From: Monosporascus cannonballus
Lineage: Eukaryota > Ascomycota > Sordariomycetes > Xylariales
DNA: 64,000 nucleotides
Direction: 5' to 3'
Assembly: GCA_004154925.1 (NCBI GenBank)
Contig: QJNS01000009.1
Span: 496,001-560,000, forward strand
Shown here: piece by piece, positions 35,587 through 49,486 of the stretch
How the letters are laid out: the number at the start of each line of letters is the position of its first letter
How positions within the stretch are numbered: the first letter of the stretch is position 1
Notes under the pieces: generated by a model
Database searches by the model: none
Seen by the model: only the letters and a program-made list of their open reading frames with translations
What the model was told of the DNA's origin: nothing
Translations under genes and position numbers: made by a program

Positions 35587-38500
35587 TCAGCATTGTGCAC
35601 CTCCGTCTTCATTCCGAATAAGGCGGCGGTCCTTCCTGTCCGGAAGCCAATTGTTCATCGTCTGCTTCGGATTTACTTCTTCCAGTATACGACACGGGAT
35701 GCTTAGAATTAATCTGAGTGTGGGAAGGATCCATGGGCTGAAGGCGAAAGAGATGGAGATTATTACGACCACCGAGGACAATCCAACTATGACAATTAGA
35801 AAAATAGCAGCTTGAGATGTTATAACTTGTAAAACTTACACATATATCCTATTTGCTCATTAAGGGTCATCCATGATGCACCGTTTATCTCGGCGTTATT
35901 CATGCCGAAAACGGTTGCGAAAAAGCTTAGAGGTAGCTGGATTGGGGTCGCAGCGTTAATCAGTGGTAGCCCGAGTATGTCTTCTTGGCTTTGGATGACT
36001 TACGAAGAAAATAGTGACTATCGTGAAAACCACGATGATTCGACCTTGTTGATTGCTATAAATGGCGCTCTCAACTCCAACCATCGATGCTTGTTGCTGT
36101 TTAAAGGATAAAAGCTCATGGGCCTAAATTTAGGTTAGGATCACTGCTCTTTGCGGTGGTCGAGTCGTGTTGCTCACCTGTTGCCGAGCACGGAGGGCCA
36201 AGTCGTGCAAATCTTGAATCTCAGCCTGCCGGCTCTCAATAAGCTCTAGGGTTCTTTCAGCTTCCTGCGGAGTCGCTTCCAACTCTTTAGCCCTCTTAGC
36301 CTTCGCTTTGGCCTCTCTATCATCCCAGGATACATTTCTGTGATTAAATGCGACTTTGTTCTGCATCATCTCCAATAGCAGCTGCTTTACGATTGTTACC
36401 TCCCCCTGCTTGTCCCTGCTATGCATGTTGTAGATATGTCTGTTGAAGTCCTTCACGACTTTTAGTTGCTCGCTATAGACCCTCTTCATAATCTCTAGCT
36501 CCTCTGCAATGTCTTCTGATTCTGTGAAGAGGACTCCTTCGGGGTTGAAGTTCAGGATTCGGGCCCCAATATTGCCTGTGCGAAGGGCTCTCCAAAAAGC
36601 ATGGTAGGCGATAGTGGTCATCTCCGTCTAAAGCAGTCAGCACGTGTACTGATATCCTTGGTGCTCCTACAATGCAACTCACGACGGTGCCGATAGCCGA
36701 TGCGAACAAGTCCATAATTTCAGGTCGCTGGTCCAAAGGGCTGGCTCGATCGAAGAAGACACAGGAGCATTGGTCGATAATGATGAGCGCTATAGATCAT
36801 CAGCACAATTAGCATGACACGGAAGGAAGCAATACCGAGATGATAAATGGACTTGATCTCCTCCCTTCCGATTTCCAGGCGCTCTCGGAGACTCTTGTGG
36901 ACACTCGAAGGGTCAGGCTTATTCCTGCCCCATCTTCTTGGAAATGAGGTAATGATAGTGTCTACCCAGGTTTTAGCAAATCAGTCTTTCCGCAGAGGTG
37001 CTTGGGGAGACCGACTATCGTCCAGTATCCACAGCCACAGCTGGTCGACCATAACCACACGTGCAGAACCAGCTCTTATGCTACCAGCTCTTGTGCCTCG
37101 ATAGACGACCTGGTCTTTGTCTCTTTGTGAGGTGTCATCTAGAGTGACAAAGTAATACTGATCAAGGGTACGCCTTATGTGGAGGGGTGGATTCGCGTTG
37201 ACGTGTTCCCGTAGTAGTCTCTCGTCAACTCCGTAGTCCACTTCTTCGGCTACTTTGGCGAGAGTCATCAAATACTCCCCGAGCAATGTCCTACCGGCGT
37301 AATTAGTGGAGGCTTGAAGCGAGATAATCACTGGGATAGACTAACCTGACTTTGGGTCGCTGTAATGTGAATTTTCTTCTGCTTTCGAAGACTGTCTTCG
37401 CGGCTGCTTCAACGACCCTGCTAAACCCTGGTGACTCTGCCTCGTATTGCATCCCTTCGTTTATAATCTGGACCATCTTCGCCCGTCGGCTACTGGTCTC
37501 CCAGTGCAAATATGGCAGCTGGAAGCACTTATCAGAGTTTTGCGCGGAGAAAAACGGTGGCGTTACTTACGAATAAGGCTATATTCTTTTCCTTTTGAGG
37601 GAATGACATGCCGTCTTTCACAACAGGCGACGAGGGAGACTTAGATGTGTTTGGACCATTTGACACCGGATCTACCCTTTCGTCAGAATGACAAGGGAAC
37701 ATAGGTGGCCGTACCTACCACGAGGGATGATGGAGCACCCAGACCTCATATGCCTGGCATGCACAGGGCCCCCTCCAGTCCCCTGCATTTGCCCGCGCCA
37801 GAACTTACGTGCTAGCAGTTTCTCCGTCTTTCTTGCGTTTGGATCATAAGGTTTGCGGTCGTCAATCGGTTTAGGGTCCTCTTTGTAATACCTGGCGATT
37901 GCTGTCTATCACGGTTGGAATTAGTAAGTCTACGAATGCTGTATTTGATTTCTTCTCACCTCTATCCAAGACATGTTGTTTGCGGGAAAGTGGAAGTATC
38001 GGATGCAATCCTGGGGACAGTCTTCCATCAAGGGGTTTTCGTTCGGCTCGTTGAGGATCTCGTGCATCGAGATCTTCTGATTTGGAAACTCGCCGTCGTA
38101 TTTTGGATGCTCAGAGTTGTAGCCCACCAAGGTGTTCGTGTCTTCGTCGAGTCGAAAGTACATTACACTAGCTTTGAGCCCATACAGGGGCTCGGGTTTG
38201 ACATCTTCCTCTCCGGGGCTGAGTCCAGCGGTGTTTGGGTCTGTTGCTTCCTGCTGAGACTGTGCCGGCACGCTCCTAGCAGGCGCCTCCCATCCTTTCA
38301 AACGCTGAATAAGCTCCCAATGTCTCCGGTACTTCTGGTCCAGGCGTTCTGCCCATTCTTCCTCCAAGTCTTTTCGTTTTCGGGAAAGTTCGCTTCCCTC
38401 ATTAATTTTCTGGTTCTGGGGACGCCGTAGATTCTTCAACTCTGCCTTGAATCCTGGGTGGTTGCTGTCCACCTTGGTTTTCCGCTCGTTTAGTTCCCTT

Positions 38501-38880
38501 TGGAACTTTTCTACTTCTCGCTCGAAGTTCCTGACGTTCCTTGCTACCTCCTCCCTCCACTCCTTTTTGCTACTGTGGAGCTTGTCCATCAAGCCTTTCT
38601 TGTTCGCATAGGACGAGAATTGCTTCCGGACTTTCTCAATCTCCTTTAGTTCCTCATTGACTCGAGTCCGTCGCGGTTCGTCTAAGTTTCTGAGAAACTC
38701 TGACCGGTCCTCGAGCCGGAGGCTAAGGTAGGCGCTGGTGGCATCCTGGCAGTGCTCCCATGGCTCTTTTTCATAGTCCTCAACCGACGAGTTGGGTTTG
38801 AGGTACTGTGTATCAACAAATTCATCGCCAATTTTCGCAACGTCGACCTTCGACTCGTTGGTGCCGTTTGGGGTAGCCAT
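35587..38880 (-). CDS. Fungal CorA-like Mg2+ transporter family protein
   Basis: Eleven exons are read: 38880-37960, 37905-37719, 37671-37571, 37518-37346, 37290-37016, 36961-36836, 36789-36683, 36627-36178, 36123-36004, 35936-35840 and 35786-35587. All junctions keep one frame, giving 918 residues. The N-terminal third is highly charged and coiled-coil-like. The middle has family landmarks: FWRGQ, VHARHMR, LPYLHWET, RTLDQYYF and VMVDQLWLWILDD. The C terminus carries the CorA membrane module: GRIIVVFTIVTIFFLPLSFF, then the signature GMN at about residues 831-833, then a second helix. CorA proteins move Mg2+, but many fungal relatives with long N termini have no assigned substrate. The exon 5 donor (GTCGGT) is weak. 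A Copia LTR begins 73 bp upstream of the ATG. Confidence 0.88.
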
Positions 38881-38953
38881 TGAGATTGAATGATGAATGC
38901 AGAGGATCTCCTTGTTGCCTTACCATTGCGGGGTATGTCAACATCATAGATAT

Positions 38954-39192
38954 TGTCAGACCCAGCTGAAGTCGATCAAACAGCTAAGCCTTGGCTTAGT
39001 TTGATCACCTATTGAAACAAGGCTACTTTATGCACCCCCGGTACCTTTTCTCTTGGCTACAGTTGTATTTACGTGTATAAAAGGAGGGTTCGTTACTTTT
39101 ACCTTTTAGCTAGGACCTTTTAAAGGTCGATGCAACCTTTAATGTACCTTTTCTTCAGTTATATGCTTTTATATATAATGCAGGGTCTTATA
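38954..39192 (+). repeat. 5' LTR of the Copia element
   Basis: This LTR begins TGTCAGACCC. Its first ~140 bp are in the less mutated form. Its last ~95 bp have C to T and G to A changes relative to the other LTR. Confidence 0.92.
39076..39083 (+). promoter_or_regulatory. LTR TATA box
   Basis: TATAAAAG lies in the middle of the LTR and is conserved at 44800-44807 in the partner LTR. It is well placed for the retrotransposon promoter and points away from the CorA-like gene. Confidence 0.6.
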
Positions 39193-42100
39193 ATTATAAG
39201 TCCGGTCCGTATTTTTTTAACTGCGCTTTAATATATTTATTATATATATTTTATTAAAATTATTCGGAACCTTATTATTATTTTTGCAATATATTTATTA
39301 TTCCGTTATTAAGGATATTTATCGCTTAATTATTACGTTTTTAATTATCTTAATCCGTTTACTTTTTATATTATTTTTGAAATTATGGTTACCTAATTCA
39401 TAAATTTTAACTAATTTTATTTAAAACGCGTTCCTAAATATTTATTTAAGAAAAAAACCTTTAAAAAATAACATTTTCGAATTTTACGTTAATACGAAAG
39501 TTAATATATTATGGGTATATATTAACCTTAACGTAACCCAAATAATATTTTTATTAATAATACCGAATTTTCCTAAGCTTTATTATTTTTAAATTAAAAT
39601 AATTAACGAATATATCTTAAATAACCCGAATTATTCGAAATTCGAAAAGGCCCTAAAGGTATATAATAAGAAATAATCCTTATATATCATTTAAAAAAAG
39701 ATATTTTTTAAAATTAATATGTTTTTAAATTAATTCGTTTATTTTAATTATTATTAGGTATATTAAAAAAGGTTACGTTTCAAAAAAGGTTAATTACTTT
39801 AAAAAATAAATTTAAATCTAATAATAATATTCGAATTTACGAAATTAACGTTCGTTATAAATAAACGTTAAAAATTAATAAGATTTAAATAAATATTTAA
39901 TTATTTATATATTAAAAATATATATTAAAGTTGCAAAATTTCAAATATTAACCGTTATAAGTTATTACGATTACCTTAATTTTTTTAAAAATTATTAATA
40001 TTTATTTATTTAATTTTTTTGTTATTTAAAAAGTTAAAATAAAAAAAGTTATATTCGAAAATAAGGATTTTATTAAGCTTTTATCCGTATAAAAGTTTAT
40101 AAAATAATTCCGAAATTATATACGGTTACGGAAAGTTTAATGCGTTATTATAAAATAATTTTTACGGAAAACGTTTAATATTATTTTAAATAAAAAGATT
40201 TTTAATTAAATAAGTATATTTTTAAATAACCGGAATAATAATAACCGGAATAACGGCGGCAGTAATAATAATAATTACTTTATATTAAAATATTAATTAA
40301 AAAACATTTTTAAGGATTATTTTTATATTAACGAAAACGTTAAACTTAATAATTAAAACAAAATTTTTAAAATTAAAAAAAAAGTAAATAAACATATTTC
40401 GAAAAAGGTTTTTAATAAAAAAATTAAAAATTTACAAAAAAAAATAAATTATAAGTTTTTTAATTAATTTTAACGTTTTTCGTAATAAAACTTTTTATAA
40501 ATTTATAAATTAATAATATTATTATTGGATATAATTTTAAAAAACTTATTTTATTAAATATTTATTTCGATTTTTATATAGGAAATTATAAGGTTAATTT
40601 TTTAATTTATATTTATTAAAAATTAACGGAAACTTTTAATCGAAAAAAAGTATTTCGATATTATGGGCGAAAATATACGAAAAATTACGTTTATTATATT
40701 TTTAAAAAATTTAATATTTTTTTAAAAAATTATTTATATATTCTTAAAATATATATTAATTTAATTTCGTATAAATTATTTTAATAAGGTAAAATTTATT
40801 AAAATTATAAAATCGATATTATATATTATAAAGTATTAAAACTAAAAAAGCAAAAATTAACTAAATTAAATATTAACCCGTTATATATTACATTAAAATA
40901 ATGCCGGATAATAACGATAACGATATTATTTTAATAATTTTTATAATAATTAAAAAATTTATTATTATTATTCGGAAAAATAAAAATAAATTAAAAAATA
41001 AAATTATTTTCAAAAACGAAAAAGAAAATTTCATTCCGGAACCCCTAATTTAAAAATGTTTATTTCTTAAATTAATCTTATAATAAAAATTTTATGGTAA
41101 TAATTCCAAATTTTTTTTAAAATTTTTTAAAAAAACGTTATATTATGATATCGAAAATTTATATATTTAGGTTTACGTATTTTTAAAAAAAATAATATAA
41201 GTAATTATCGGAACGAAAATTTATTTGCTTTTAATAATTTAATATTAAAATTATTAAGTTATTAAGGCGTAAAAAAAATATTATAACGGTAACCGATTAA
41301 GGAAAATAAATTTTTTAATACGATATATATAAATTTTTTCGAATTTAATAATGTTTTTAACGGACGTACAAATATATTAATTATTATTTATTTAATTATT
41401 AAGGCTAAGATTAATTATATCTTAAAATAAAAAAATATTTTAATCGCTTTAAGAAATATAATAATTTTTCTTAAAAAATAATTTTATATTAAAATTAAAA
41501 TAATCGTATTAAACGGGAAAATTTTTTTTAGGAATAAATTTCGAAAATAATTTTTCGATATAAATATATTTTATAAATTTTTATTTTTATATATTAAGAA
41601 ATCCGTAAGCGTTTAAAAATACGTTAAGGGCGTAATTATTACGAAAATACGTTATTTAATTATTAAAAATAATTTTTATTTAATTTATAGCCGAAAATAA
41701 TAAAAATAATTATATATATTATTAATTATATATTTATTTATACCTTAAGTTAAAAAACTTTTATTTAAATTTTTAACGAATAATTAATTTAAAAAAATAA
41801 AATATTTATTTCCGAAAAAGGTTTAAAAGTAAACATAATAAATATTATATTTTTTGGATTAAAAGTTTATATGTTTACGGAAATTATTTATTAAAATATA
41901 AAACGTTTAAAAAAATAAATTCCAAAACGTATATCGGTTATTTTATAAAATACGTAATTAATAATATATATCGGATATAGATTTTTTTATAATAATACGT
42001 TATTACCGTTAAAAACGTTATTTTTAACAAAATAAAAAAATATTAAGGTAAATAAAAAAATTTTCGTTTAAAATTACGGAATTAAACGACCAAATTAATA

Positions 42101-43139
42101 ATATCTTTATTTTATTTATAATAATAATTTTTTTAAAAACGTTTAAAATTATTTTTAATAATAATCTTTTAAAAATAAATATTATTAAAAAATAATTTAA
42201 TAAAATAAAACGAATTTAAAAAAATTATTTACGATATTATTATAATAATTATAAATTTCCTTAATTAAAAAATTTTATAAATAATTTAAAAAAAAATAAA
42301 ATTTAATAATTTTTATAAAATTATTTTAAATAAATATTTTTTTAATTCGGTAATTAATAATAATTTCGAAAAAAACGTTTTAAATATTATTAATAAAATA
42401 AACGATTTAGAACGTAAATTTATATAATTTTATTTATTTATATCGGAAATTATTTTAATTTTTGAAAAATATTTTTAATAATATTATGTATTATTATTAG
42501 ATAAAATTTAAAATATATTACCAGATTTTTTTTAATTACGGCAACGCCGTACGGAATTAGATTTCTTAAATTAGATAATTATTATCGATTTTGGAACGTA
42601 AAGCGGAAAAAAAATATTTTTAATTAATATTAATTATAAATTAAAATTCGAAAAATATAATATATATTTAACCGTTTTTAACGTTATTTTTTCGATTACG
42701 ATTAAATATAATTATTTATATTATATTATTTTTCCCGTTATTTTTAAAAATTAATAAAAAGTTATATAATATAAATATGTTAAAAATTAAAAAACGGTTA
42801 CGTAAAAAAATAAAATTAAATATATCGAATAAAGTAATTAATTATTATTACTTTATTACAAAAAGTAATTTAAAATATAAGTTTTAACGGTATTTTTCTG
42901 TTAATATAAATATTTATATATAAATTTAATAAATATAGGGTATTTTAAAAATTTAAGGTTAAAATAATTATCCGTAATAATTTTTTATTTTGTAAAAATT
43001 TTAACGTTTATAATTTTATATTAATAAAAAGGTTTTTTTATATATTTATAATTATTATAATTTAATATAATTTTAAATTTCGTTAATTTAATATCGTTAA
43101 CGCGTTTTTATATAATAACTTTAATAAGTTAATATACGT

Positions 43140-43400
43140 ATATTTTTATAAGGATTTATATGCCCGGATTTTTTATTTAAAATTCCGGAAAACCTTATAA
43201 GGCTTAAGGCAATTATTATTTTTATGTTAACGGAATTTTACGGCAAAATTAAAGGAATTAAAATTAAAATTAATTCTGAATAATTTATATATTATAATTA
43301 ATAATTAATTAACTTTATTTTTTTAAGTTAATAATAAAGTTATAATATATAGAATTTATAATATAATATACGTTAAAACTTTTTTATAAAATTAATATAA
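43140..43400 (+). pseudogene. Copia reverse transcriptase core (relic)
   Basis: On the plus strand the fragments GLRQL, FTAKLKELKLKLIP and LTLFF followed by a stop and VNN (43327-43335) match the order of a Copia reverse transcriptase. The catalytic aspartate pair of the family's VDD box is now asparagine, again by G to A changes. Several codons are now stops. Confidence 0.8.
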
Positions 43401-44668
43401 TATTTTTATATTAACGATTTAAAAAATTTATAATAATTTTTTAAAATAATTATTTTGCAAAATCGCGTAATTAAAAAATTATAATTATTATAAAATATTT
43501 ATTAAAAAAATTATATATACGTTTCGAATTATTTAAATTCGAAAAACGTTATTTTAAAATCTTTAAATAGAAAAATTTTAAGGAATATTAAGGCGAAATA
43601 TTAATAATATTTAAAAAATTATATTTCGAAAAAATCGGAAACTTATTATACAAAATTATTATTATTTGCCCGAATTTAATTAATTTTTTTTATTTATTTC
43701 GTTATTATAAAAATCTAAAATTTACATATTTTAATATTATTAATAAAATTATTTTTTACGTTTATTTTATACGTACTTTAATTTTAAAATTTAAAAATAA
43801 TAAAAATTTTAACGTATAATCGTTTTTATATGTAAATATTACGTCCTTTATAAATAATTTTAATCGGAAAATTATTTAAGAATTTATATTATTATTTTTC
43901 GGTAATTTTATTATATAAAAAATTAATAAGTAAAATATAATTATTATTTCGAATACAAAAATTAAGTTATTAATTTTGTTATAAATTATAAAAAAAAATT
44001 TTTTATATTAAAATTATTTAAGATTATTAACTTAAAATTAAAAAAAACTTAATTATTTAAGTAAATAATAAGTAAACGATATAATTAATTATTGAAAAAA
44101 TTATACGCTTAATTAAGAAATTAAAATATGTAAATATTTATAATTATTAGCTTTATAAAATTTACGTAATAAAAAAAATAAAAATTAAATAAATATTTAT
44201 TAATTTTATAATAATAAATAAATTAATTAAATTTTTAAAATTTTAATAATATTAAAAATTTATTATATTATTAAATATTCGAAATATTATTTTAAAGTTA
44301 AAAAAATTTAAAAAATATTAATATATTTTAAATATTGCTTAGTAACGGAAAAATATTATCCCCGTTTCCTTTTTATTATTTTTTCTTTTATTATTTTTAT
44401 ATCTTTATTTTTAAATAACCTTAAAAATAAAATTAATAAAAAAATTTAATAAAATTTTTATAATTTAACAATATAATATCAGGTTTTAATACTTAAAAAC
44501 ATAAATTCGAATCATATTAAAAGTTTCGAAAATACGTTATAAAAAATATTTTATAATATATTTTCCTAACCTTTTATTTTCCTTATTTTTATCCTAAATA
44601 TTATGGTATATCCCCCCCGGGCATTTATTTAATATCGTAAAAGCTTTAGCTATTAGTTCCTAACAGCT

Positions 44669-44675
44669 AGGGGGG
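44669..44675 (+). other. Polypurine tract of the Copia element
   Basis: AGGGGGG sits just upstream of the 3' LTR, where plus-strand DNA synthesis is primed in LTR retrotransposons. It escaped mutation because it contains no CpA or TpG sites. Confidence 0.75.
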
Positions 44676-44677
44676 TA

Positions 44678-44916
44678 TATTAGACCCAGCTAAAGTCGAT
44701 CAAATAACTAAGCTTTGGCTTAATTTGATTACCTATTGAAATAAGGTTACTTTATGCACCCCCGGTACCTTTTCTTTTGGCTACAGTTATATTTACGTAT
44801 ATAAAAGGAGGGTTCGCTGCCTTCACCTTTTAGCTAGGACGTTTTAGAGGTCGATGCAACCTTTAATATACATTTTCTTCAGTTATATGCTTCTGTGTGT
44901 GATGCAGGGTCTCATA
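44678..44916 (+). repeat. 3' LTR of the Copia element
   Basis: This LTR starts TATTAGACCC, the mutated form of TGTCAGACCC, and ends GGGTCTCATA. Here the inner ~140 bp are mutated and the outer ~95 bp are the preserved form, the mirror image of the 5' LTR. Confidence 0.92.
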
Positions 44917-44921
44917 GATAT

Positions 44922-46956
44922 CACTGCGCTGACCATCGGGGAGGTCGCAGAGGTCGGCGATTCAACGACACTATCACGGCTACCGAACCCGTAAATGTTG
45001 GAAGTATGCAATGATAGGACGTCTCTAAATTGACAGTGTTGTTATTACACACCCGGATGAACTGGTTATCAAAAGGTACATAGCCTCATTTTGGCCCCCC
45101 TGGCGGTTTTATCGGAATCTGGAAATATTGCATGCGCTCCTACCAATGGCATCCTTTGCCTGCAAGCCCTTCAACTTTAGCCGGGGTGGAAGGGTAGCGT
45201 CAGCTAGCCAGGTGTGCTGTAGCAGACCAAATGAGGAAAGGCCACATTCCTAATTGAACATATCCGATAGAAGGCCCTAAGACGTCAGTATAATAATTCT
45301 TAAGAGGCGGTTCAGAACTCCACTGATCATCGCAAATTGGCCAATAAACAGGAGTGGTAACTACTTAGATCTGACATTTGGCGACGCGCCGGGTAGTAGT
45401 TGTTATAATATTATTGGTGCTGACGCCTTGTGGCCATCTAGAGGATGGGTTCCGTTACTAGATTATACAAAAGCAATTCGTGAATTAGAACATAGGCAAT
45501 TAGCTTTAAGGTAACAATATTCAAGATATTTTAAATGTAATATTGGAAGAGTGCATTCAGTTCTTTAGTAACTAATAATGTATTATGATATAATATAAGC
45601 CAGAAACGTACAGATATCCCCGGGACCACCTAAACCGAATGAGATACGGTGTTCATCGTCGCTCATGTCTAGGCTTCGTTCGCTTTATGGTGTTCGGGAA
45701 TAACCGATTATCCCATATGGTTAAGAGTCCGCAGGGATCTGGACGTCGTTGCAACATGCTAACACGGGAGTGATGTTCGAATTGTGCTGTCTACATTCCG
45801 AATTCAGCTTGCGGGAGACAGAGGTCAACCTACGATATATGTATGTTGCTGCCGTTGTCTTTAACTCCTTTACTTCCCAAAGACGGTATTGCTTCTTCGA
45901 TAAGCCCAGTTGTTACGGCCTGGTCACGCGTAACCGTTTCTAGTATATATATATATATATATATATCGCTGCAAGCACCTAGTTGATTACTACAATTGCG
46001 ATCAATCCTCAGTCTTTTGCCCTTTGACGTAACGGTGCTGTGTGTAGCCGTAACATTAGTGCTATTCATTGGCTATATGGTCTGCTGTAATTTAGGACCA
46101 TGATCCTTACCATTGCTTCATCACTACAAAGTCATGAGACCCCGACATCACGCACTGAAGCATTTGCAACCGAAGTAGGATAAGTTATCAGGTTGACCTC
46201 TAGAAGGTCAATTAAAATAAGGGAGGTAGTGAAGCCTCCTTAAATGCATGTAAATACAGCTGTAGCTATGAGAAAGCTATACCCGTAGTGGCTTTAAAGT
46301 AACTTGGCTAGGGACTGATGTATTGGGGCTAACCTAAGCTGTTGATCAGCTACTGACCCTTCGTTTCCACACGAGTCCTATCCGTTTAGCGCACGGCTGT
46401 TGCCGGTACTTTTAAGTTAAGCTTAAAGAGAGAGCGGGATCAGCCTCCTACGGGCTGGATCAGTTCGGTTCGTGGGTTTGTCCGCTGGTCCTATGCTCAA
46501 CTTTGCTCTGGTGGTTAACGTCGTTCAATGATGGATAAGACGGTTCACTCACTCCTGAATAACATACGATCGGATGATCATCGATAGATATGGTATCAAT
46601 TGAAGGATCCTATTCCATTACCATTTGCTACCCGATTGAATCTGTTAGGTTCTCCATATATATGTGTTCATCCTGGGAATTTCCCGAGAGGGTAGGATGA
46701 AGTTGATGTGCTGCGACATTTCGAGCCAACGTAATGGTTATGACAATTTCCGTTTAATCGGCGTGCCCCACCCCCAGCCCCGTTTACGCCATTAGTCGGA
46801 TATTTATGCAGTTAGAAGAGCTTTGCTCATATGCATCAATTGCCATCTTGTCTCTTGTCTAAAGTTAACGTTAATCACAGATGTCCATCTCCTCCAAATG
46901 ACACCACACCCAAAGTAGATACCTGCATGCACGTCATGAAGAAGAAGCCCGCTACC
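44922..46956. other. Intergenic with a (TA)n microsatellite
   Basis: About 2 kb with no gene supported. A perfect (TA)n run lies at 45944-45966. The final few hundred bases should hold the RINT1/TIP20 promoter. Confidence 0.45.
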
Positions 46957-49486
46957 ATGGCTGTAGCTACGTTGACACGCTCCCAATCGGCGGAGCCTGA
47001 CATTCGACTGGAGGACTATCTTGACGACAAGCTCCAGTCTACCACCGATCTCGAGAATCTCGATAGCCTCATTGCGAACGTAGAAGTTCAACGCAGTCAG
47101 CTCCAAGCACAGCTCGAGCATGCCACCAAGGAGCTCGAAGGCGTCCGACGGGCTGCCCAGGACCGTCAAGGCAGTCTTTCCAAGTCAATCGAAGACTTCG
47201 AGAAGCTGCAGCGCAGCATTGATATTCGACTACGGATAGTCGCCGAGTCCGACGCACCCGACGAAGCGATCCGGAGGCTCGAGCGTCCCATGAGACAGCT
47301 GCACAAGGTCGAGCTCGCACATAAATACTTGGAGATACTGCAAGACGTGGAGAATATGAGGTTGGAGGCTCGTTCGCATCTTCCGCAAAGCCCAAAGGCC
47401 GCATTGGAACCTTATTCCAGGCTAAAGCAGCTGTCGGTGCGGTTGAAGGAGCTCCAGGGACCGGCCGACGAGGCAGCGCCACACCTCGTAAACTATGTCG
47501 AGAGGATCACGGACAGCTTGTGGGATGAGATGAAGAAGACCATGTCACAAGAAATGGAGGCCATATTGAAAAAGCGGAACTGGCCGCATGGCGTGGATCC
47601 TCAGTCGGAGATGGATTCCGAGTGGCTGGAGGGCTTCGAGAAGCTTATTGAGCTGCAAGTGCCTGAGGTACTGTTGTCGGAGGAAGTCGTTGCTTTACTC
47701 CCATTTGAGGCGATAGCACTACCTTTCGTACAGTGGTTCCGTTTCCAGTTCATGGCCGACAATGCTACCAGCACCCCCCAATCATTCGGAACATTCTGCA
47801 TCCCACAGTTTCTCTCTCTTATAAGCAAGTGGGAGGACTTCTTTCGAGATAATGCTGGCTATATTCTGGCTAGCAGGTTTCGCAACACCAAGGTGCAGGA
47901 CGTTTCCGTGTATGTCGACCCGGCATGCGCTTTCATCACTGCGCTTTTACCGGTAATGAGAGAAAAAGTAGCCAGTGTCGTACAGCACGGACTGAGGAAT
48001 CCGCAATTCTTGAGCAGCTTGATGGTTCAGCTGATGAACCTGGATGACGACCTCCGGTCAAGGTTCAACTATGACGGCGGCGACCCGGACCGCGGCTGGG
48101 CTGGTCTTACCTCCGAGGTCCTTGCTGAACACTTCGAAACCTGGCTCAAGGTAGAGAAAGAATTTGCCCTGGAGCGCTTCCATACCATCATGAACTCCGC
48201 GGATGCGAGAAATATCGACTATGACTTCAGTGGACCCGGCAAGATGAAGCCCACGGTCGGGGCCGTGAGAATCACTGATCTGCTAAGGACTGTTACCTCC
48301 CAATATGAAAGAATCCGGAGGTTCTCTCACAAGCTGCGGTTCCTCATTGATATCCAACTTGAAATATTAGATGAGTATCATGATAGACTCAGAGACTCTC
48401 TTGAGGCATATTATTCGATAACGTCGACGCTGGGTCGTACTCTTCATGGAGTCACTAGAGAACAACTCGCAGCTCTCGAAGGAACTGGCGCTTTCGAGTC
48501 TCTCTGCAAGGTATTAGGTAGCGCTGACCATATCGTGTCTACATTGAAAGATTGGAGCAACGAAGAGGTAAGAGAGATTATGACATCTTTGCCCGTCGGC
48601 CTATTACTTACTAATCCATGCAGTTCTTCATTACTCTATGGGAACAACTCCAATCTAGGGCTAGAAAGTCCGATGACGAAGACAATCTAGCTGGTGGTAT
48701 GAGCCACGACCACGTCAAGAACCGGACCTCGGCTGCTGTTGGCTCCGATGGAGATGGTGGCATCCTTTTCGATGAAACAATTGCGGCTTATAGCAATCGT
48801 CGGAGGACTGCCGAACTGTATCTTGTCACGGCCTTAATAAGCTCGCATCAGAAGGCTTTCCGACAGTACCTCGTAAAGCCTCAATGGAGCTCAATTAACG
48901 GCGATACAAGTAGTGAGTGAATCGCTTTTAGTTTCGATTCTCGGAATACTAACCGAAATAGCCGACCCTATTCAGTTAACTGTGTCACCAGAACTCGATG
49001 AGCCCCTAAGAGTAGGTAGAGCGGACCAACTCGCTATCAATAATATTGCTGCTAATCGTTTCCTAGATATTGAAGCGAAACCTGAAATTCCTGGGCGCCG
49101 CTTTAAGCACGGCTGTCTATCGACGAATCTGGAGGGAAGCCCTCGAGAACCTGCAAGAGGTGCTGTGGACGGATGTGCTCATGAAGCACAGCTTCACGAC
49201 GCTCGGCGCTGGTCAGTTCGTGTGCGATCTGCAGGCAATTGCTTCGTTGGTAGACCGTCATATTGCCGATGGCTCAGTGGCCCTAGGCATGCTCGAGGAA
49301 GGAGCGCGGATATTAAGCTTACCGGTAGAGGCCAACAGCGGAACAATGTCGCTCCAGCAGGCGTGCGATCGCTTCTTCACAGACAACACGGAGGCAAAGA
49401 AAGCCTTGGAGGAGCTGGGCGTAGAGATGCTCACCCCGGCCAACGCCAGAAACATCGTGCAGAAGAGGGTAGAATACCAGGGCTAA
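46957..49486 (+). CDS. RINT1/TIP20 family vesicle tethering factor
   Basis: RINT1/Tip20 is a subunit of the Dsl1/NRZ complex that tethers Golgi-derived COPI vesicles at the endoplasmic reticulum. Four exons (46957-48567, 48624-48912, 48992-49011, 49067-49486) give 779 residues, close to fungal relatives. The N-terminal ~100 residues form coiled coil (LDSLIANVEVQRSQLQAQLE). The helical RINT1/TIP domain follows, with landmarks LPFVQWFRFQF, FQFM, DPACAFITALLP, LAEHFETWLKVEKEF and the terminal SFTTLGAGQFVCDL and GMLEEGARILSLPVE. I chose the ATG at 46957 (ACCATGG context, MAVATLTRSQ) over the in-frame upstream Met at 46831, whose translation looks non-coding. Exon 3 is only 20 nt, so its 3' splice site is the least certain point. 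Confidence 0.9.

Larger units (their letters stand above)
38954..44916 (+). mobile_element. Ty1/Copia LTR retrotransposon, full length, RIP-inactivated
   Basis: Direct repeats of exactly 239 bp (38954-39192 and 44678-44916) enclose AT-rich sequence. GATAT occurs directly outside both ends (38949-38953 and 44917-44921) as a target duplication. A polypurine tract AGGGGGG lies two bases before the right LTR, fixing plus orientation. At about 43140-43400 a Copia reverse transcriptase remnant reads GLRQL, FTAKLKEL and LTLFF followed by VNN, in the expected order. The interior is saturated with stops. The element is about 5.96 kb, a normal Copia size. Confidence 0.92.
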
